The translations under genes were made by a program, and so were the position numbers. Below the pieces are notes generated by a model that did no database searches, was not told the DNA's origin, and saw nothing but the letters and a program-made list of their open reading frames with translations. A DNA stretch of 32,500 nt from Neocallimastix lanati (nom. inval.) (taxonomy: Eukaryota; Neocallimastigomycota; Neocallimastigomycetes; Neocallimastigales; Neocallimastigaceae), in the NCBI GenBank assembly GCA_016946835.1, contig JACVTC010000066.1:237501-270000 (forward strand), written 5' to 3'. Every line of letters begins with the position of its first letter. Within the stretch, counting starts at the first letter, position 1. Shown here piece after piece: positions 25,136-32,500 of this stretch.

Positions 25136-25361
25136 ACCGTCTTTTTATATTTTTTTTTTTTTTAACTAGAATTAAGTAATTCTAATCTATTATATTTATA
25201 ATTATTAATTGTAAATATTTTAATTAAAGTTTAATATTATAAAATTTTAAAATATTGCTTTAGTTTATAAATATTATTGTTTTATTTACTGGCTAGTCTT
25301 GGTATTGTTCTTTAGGAAAAGACGAGCAGAAAAACCTGAAAGAATAATTATTGATTGTTTT

Positions 25362-25428
25362 AGATTAAATAATAATAAAAAAAAAAAACCAAAATAAGTG
25401 TGATTTGGAAAAAATAATTATTTAATCT
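25362..25428. other. 12-bp inverted repeat with nested stem
   Basis: AGATTAAATAAT (25362-25373) and ATTATTTAATCT (25417-25428) are perfect complements. CCAAA and TTTGG pair inside them, giving a two-tier hairpin. Confidence 0.55.
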
Positions 25429-25738
25429 TATCATTTGAAAAAAAAATTTAAACAAATTTAAAATAAAATAAAATAAAAAATTTTGGCTTTAAAAATTAAA
25501 TTAAATTTTTTATTTATTTGTTGAAAATTTTTCCATTTTTTGAAATTTAAATTTATAATTATTTATTTTAATTATAAAAGTATATATAGTAAATTGAATT
25601 TGAAAAATAAATTATTTGTCTCCAATTGATTTTTAAATTTAACACTTAACAAAACAATAACAAAAAAAAAAAAAAAAAAAGTGTCACTTATACAACTCCG
25701 GAGCCTCTCTTGATAACATATTAGGTAATATTTTATTT

Positions 25739-26247
25739 TTAGATTTTTTTTTTATTATTTGTATTATGCAAATTATTACCCTTAATATGATTATTATTAT
25801 TTTTATGATTATTATTATTTTTATGATTATTATTATTTTTATGATTATTATATTTATTATTATTTGAAATATAATTAATTTTATTATTTTTGGGAATTAG
25901 CTGGTACATTATTATTGTTTTGGGTGTTCAGATAATTATTAATTTTTTTTTCATGATCTCTCATTTCTTGTAGATCTTGTTGAAGTTCATCAAATATTTT
26001 ATATTTTTAAAATTATAGTTTAATTAAAACCAATGTTCTTGAGTTTAGAGCAAGCATATATGTTATTATTTTCTTCTAATAGCTTATTACTTTTGGTTCA
26101 ATTTACACATCCTAAATTGTATTGTTCAAATAAATTTTTTAATATTCATTCGTATATACAAAATGTAATTGTTATTAATAATTTCTAATTCTTTAATTTT
26201 TTTTTGTATTAATAGATTAATTAATGATTTTCCAGATTTATAAAATC

Positions 26248-26287
<40 letters not shown>

Positions 26288-26531
26288 CGACCTATCTATC
26301 ATTTGATATGCAGTTCATCATAGTCTGGTGCAATTAGATGACGTTTTAATTCAATAAATCAGTCTTCAAAATATAATGTATTTAATTTTAAAATCTTTAA
26401 ATTAAATACAGAATTTAATTAAAAAAAATCTTTATGGTCATAATATGTTAATAAAATTTCTTTTTTTGATGAACATTGTAATCATCCTTATTTCTTTCAT
26501 CATTTTTACTCATAGAAGGGGTGGATTTCAT
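25739..26531 (-). pseudogene. degraded gene for an Asn-rich coiled-coil protein
   Basis: The minus strand reads in coding-like blocks that need at least two frame changes and several internal stops. From the ATG at 26531 it reads MKSTPSMSKNDERNKDDYN. After a shift in an A run it continues EILLTYYDHKDFF, stop, LNSVFNLKILKLNTLYFED, stop, FIELKRHLIAPDYDELHIK, stop. A 39-T run (26249-26287) intervenes. Then come KSGKSLINLLIQKKIKELE, NLFEQYNLGCVN, stop, SNKLLEENNNIYACSKLK, stop, and finally IFDELQQDLQEMRDHEKKI running into NHKNNNN repeats and a natural stop at 25739. The breaks show no GT...AG introns, so loss of function is likelier than missed splicing. I do not know the parent. Sequencing errors cannot be excluded but would have to be many. 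Confidence 0.7.
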
Positions 26532-26981
26532 TATAAATAAATTTAATTTAAATTTTGAATATAGTAAATATACAATTATATAAAAATTAGTTTATTATAT
26601 TTATGGTCTCTTCAATGAGACTCTTAATCTGATGAAATATGAAGCTCGGATTTAATATTTATAATACACATTTTTTATTTAATAATAATTTTTTCTTTTT
26701 TTAATAAAAAAGAATCTTCTCTCTAAATAATAATTACTATGTGTATTTTATATTAATTTTTATTTATAATAAAGTATAAAATGCTTAATTTTATTTACAA
26801 TATATATTTTAACAATTACTTTCATTATTTTTATACACTAATTATAAAATTTAATCTTATTTTTAAATGAATCAATTTTTTTTTTTTCTTTTTTTTTTTA
26901 ATACTTAAGGAAGAGAATATATCATCATTGTTTTTATTTATTAATTATTAAAAAAAAATATGAATAAAAAAAATTTATATG

Positions 26982-27037
<56 letters not shown>

Positions 27038-27235
27038 ATAATGTCCTCTAATGAAAAATTAAAGTGAAAAAAAAAATTTTTTTTTAAAGTAATTATGCCA
27101 TTATGATGTGATATTATTATGTTTATTTATTTTAATTTTTTATTATTTATTTTTTTATTTTTTTTATCTTATAATTTTAGTTTAAATTTTTTTTTTTTTG
27201 AGGTGTATTTTGATTTATTTTTATTTTTATTTTTA

Positions 27236-27266
<31 letters not shown>

Positions 27267-27916
27267 TTATTTTATTTTATTTTTTATAGTAATAAGTATT
27301 AAATAATTTTTAATAATGAATTAATATTATTAACATAATTAAAACAAAATATATGTATATCATAAAAGGTAATGATGATAGTAAACAAGATAAAATAAAT
27401 AAAATAAAATAAAATAAAATGAAAAAATAATAATAATAATATAAATAATAATATAAAATAATAAATCATTAATATTTATATATATATTTATATAATTAAA
27501 ATTAAATAATATAAAGAAATAAATAAAAAAAAAAAAGAAAAAAAAAATACAAAAAAAATATGAAAATATATTAAATACTGTATTTATATAATAAACATTA
27601 TAATATTAATTATTTTTTTTTAAAAAATGAAAAAACTTAAAAAAAATTGCTTATCTTTATTATAATATAAATGTTGCTATCATGAATGTAAAAGAAATAA
27701 AAATAAAATAAAATAAAATAAAATAATATAAAATAAAATTAAAACAAAATGTATAATTTAATAAATTTGTAATTTAAAAATAATAACAATAATAATAATA
27801 ACAATAATAATAATAATAATATATATATATATGTATATATAAACATATACATATATAATATATTTTTAAACTATTAATTAATATTCATTTCATAGAAGAG
27901 TAAATCACTTTAATAT
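26532..27916. other. intergenic AT-rich region between the pseudogene and the coiled-coil gene
   Basis: Includes TGGTCTCTTCAATGAGACTC near 26604 (a weak 5-bp hairpin), 53 A at 26982-27034, (TTTTTA)n at about 27215-27280 and repeated AAAAT blocks near 27400 and 27710. The stretch before 27917 is the 3' flank of the minus-strand gene. No gene is seen. Confidence 0.6.
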
Positions 27917-32397
<4,481 letters not shown>

Positions 32398-32500
32398 CTT
32401 CGGTTTAAAAAAACAAAAAAAATAAAAAAAAAAAAAAAAAAAAAAAAAGAAAAAGGAATGAATTATATATATTCCATTAAACAAATTACGTTTATATATT
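32398..32500. other. partial intron of the coiled-coil gene
   Basis: Upstream of the CGAAG acceptor used at 32397 there is poly-T (minus strand) and no open frame that continues the protein. The next 5' exon must therefore lie outside the window. The inferred phase at this junction (one base carried in from the missing exon) rests on this single acceptor. Confidence 0.5.

Larger units (their letters stand above)
24230..25738. other. intergenic sequence containing a series of hairpins
   Basis: From about 24670 to 25440 the sequence is less AT-biased and carries several inverted repeats, listed separately. Between them are mixed-composition patches without frames, such as TGGCTAGTCTTGGTATTGTT (25291-25310) and AACTCCGGAGCCTCTCTTGA (25694-25713). 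AAGACGGT (24973-24980) is inverted at 25136-25143. This could be a decayed mobile element or an unrecognised RNA locus. Confidence 0.45.

Overview
The window is extremely AT-rich eukaryotic nuclear DNA, full of homopolymer runs (up to 53 A at 26982-27034 and 52 T at 10965-11016), (AAT)n/(TTA)n arrays and 7-, 17- and 71-base tandem repeats. The genes have short AT-rich GT...AG introns (136-382 bp), Asn-rich tails and secretory signals. This best fits an anaerobic gut fungus (Neocallimastigomycota). A dictyostelid is the main alternative. The assignment comes from composition and gene style, not a database match.

Layout. 1-8100 is almost gene-free: repeats, a 236-bp higher-order satellite (4331-4802), a possible frameshifted coding relic (1859-2074), a hAT-like transposon end (5831) and a 17-bp minisatellite (2975-3512). 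8103-10409 (+) and 18105-21068 (+) are two three-exon paralogues encoding secreted, single-pass membrane metallophosphoesterases of the purple acid phosphatase type, with identical intron positions. Between them, inside 7-base satellite DNA, lies a 442-bp GC-rich island (13343-13784). It begins with a tRNA-like fold carrying perfect-looking Pol III A and B boxes and an encoded CCA, continues into a strongly foldable body, and is flanked by an exact 16-bp target-site duplication. I read it as a tRNA-derived retroposon (SINE) of unrecognised type, and it is the most notable object here.

21069-24229 holds a 71-bp tandem triplication, an orphan copy of part of a gene 5.6 kb away, a perfect 23-bp inverted repeat and a two-exon gene for a Cys-rich type I membrane protein (23410-24229, +). 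24230-27916 contains a run of hairpins and a clear minus-strand pseudogene (25739-26531). 27917-32397 (-) is the 3' part of a multi-exon gene (ten exons visible, start outside the window). It encodes a coiled-coil, EF-hand-like protein with a long acidic Asn-rich tail, possibly a zoospore-flagellum protein.

Three of the genes encode surface or secreted proteins (two phosphatases, one Cys-rich). No operon-like coupling is expected or seen. All exon models were built by hand from splice signals and frame continuity.
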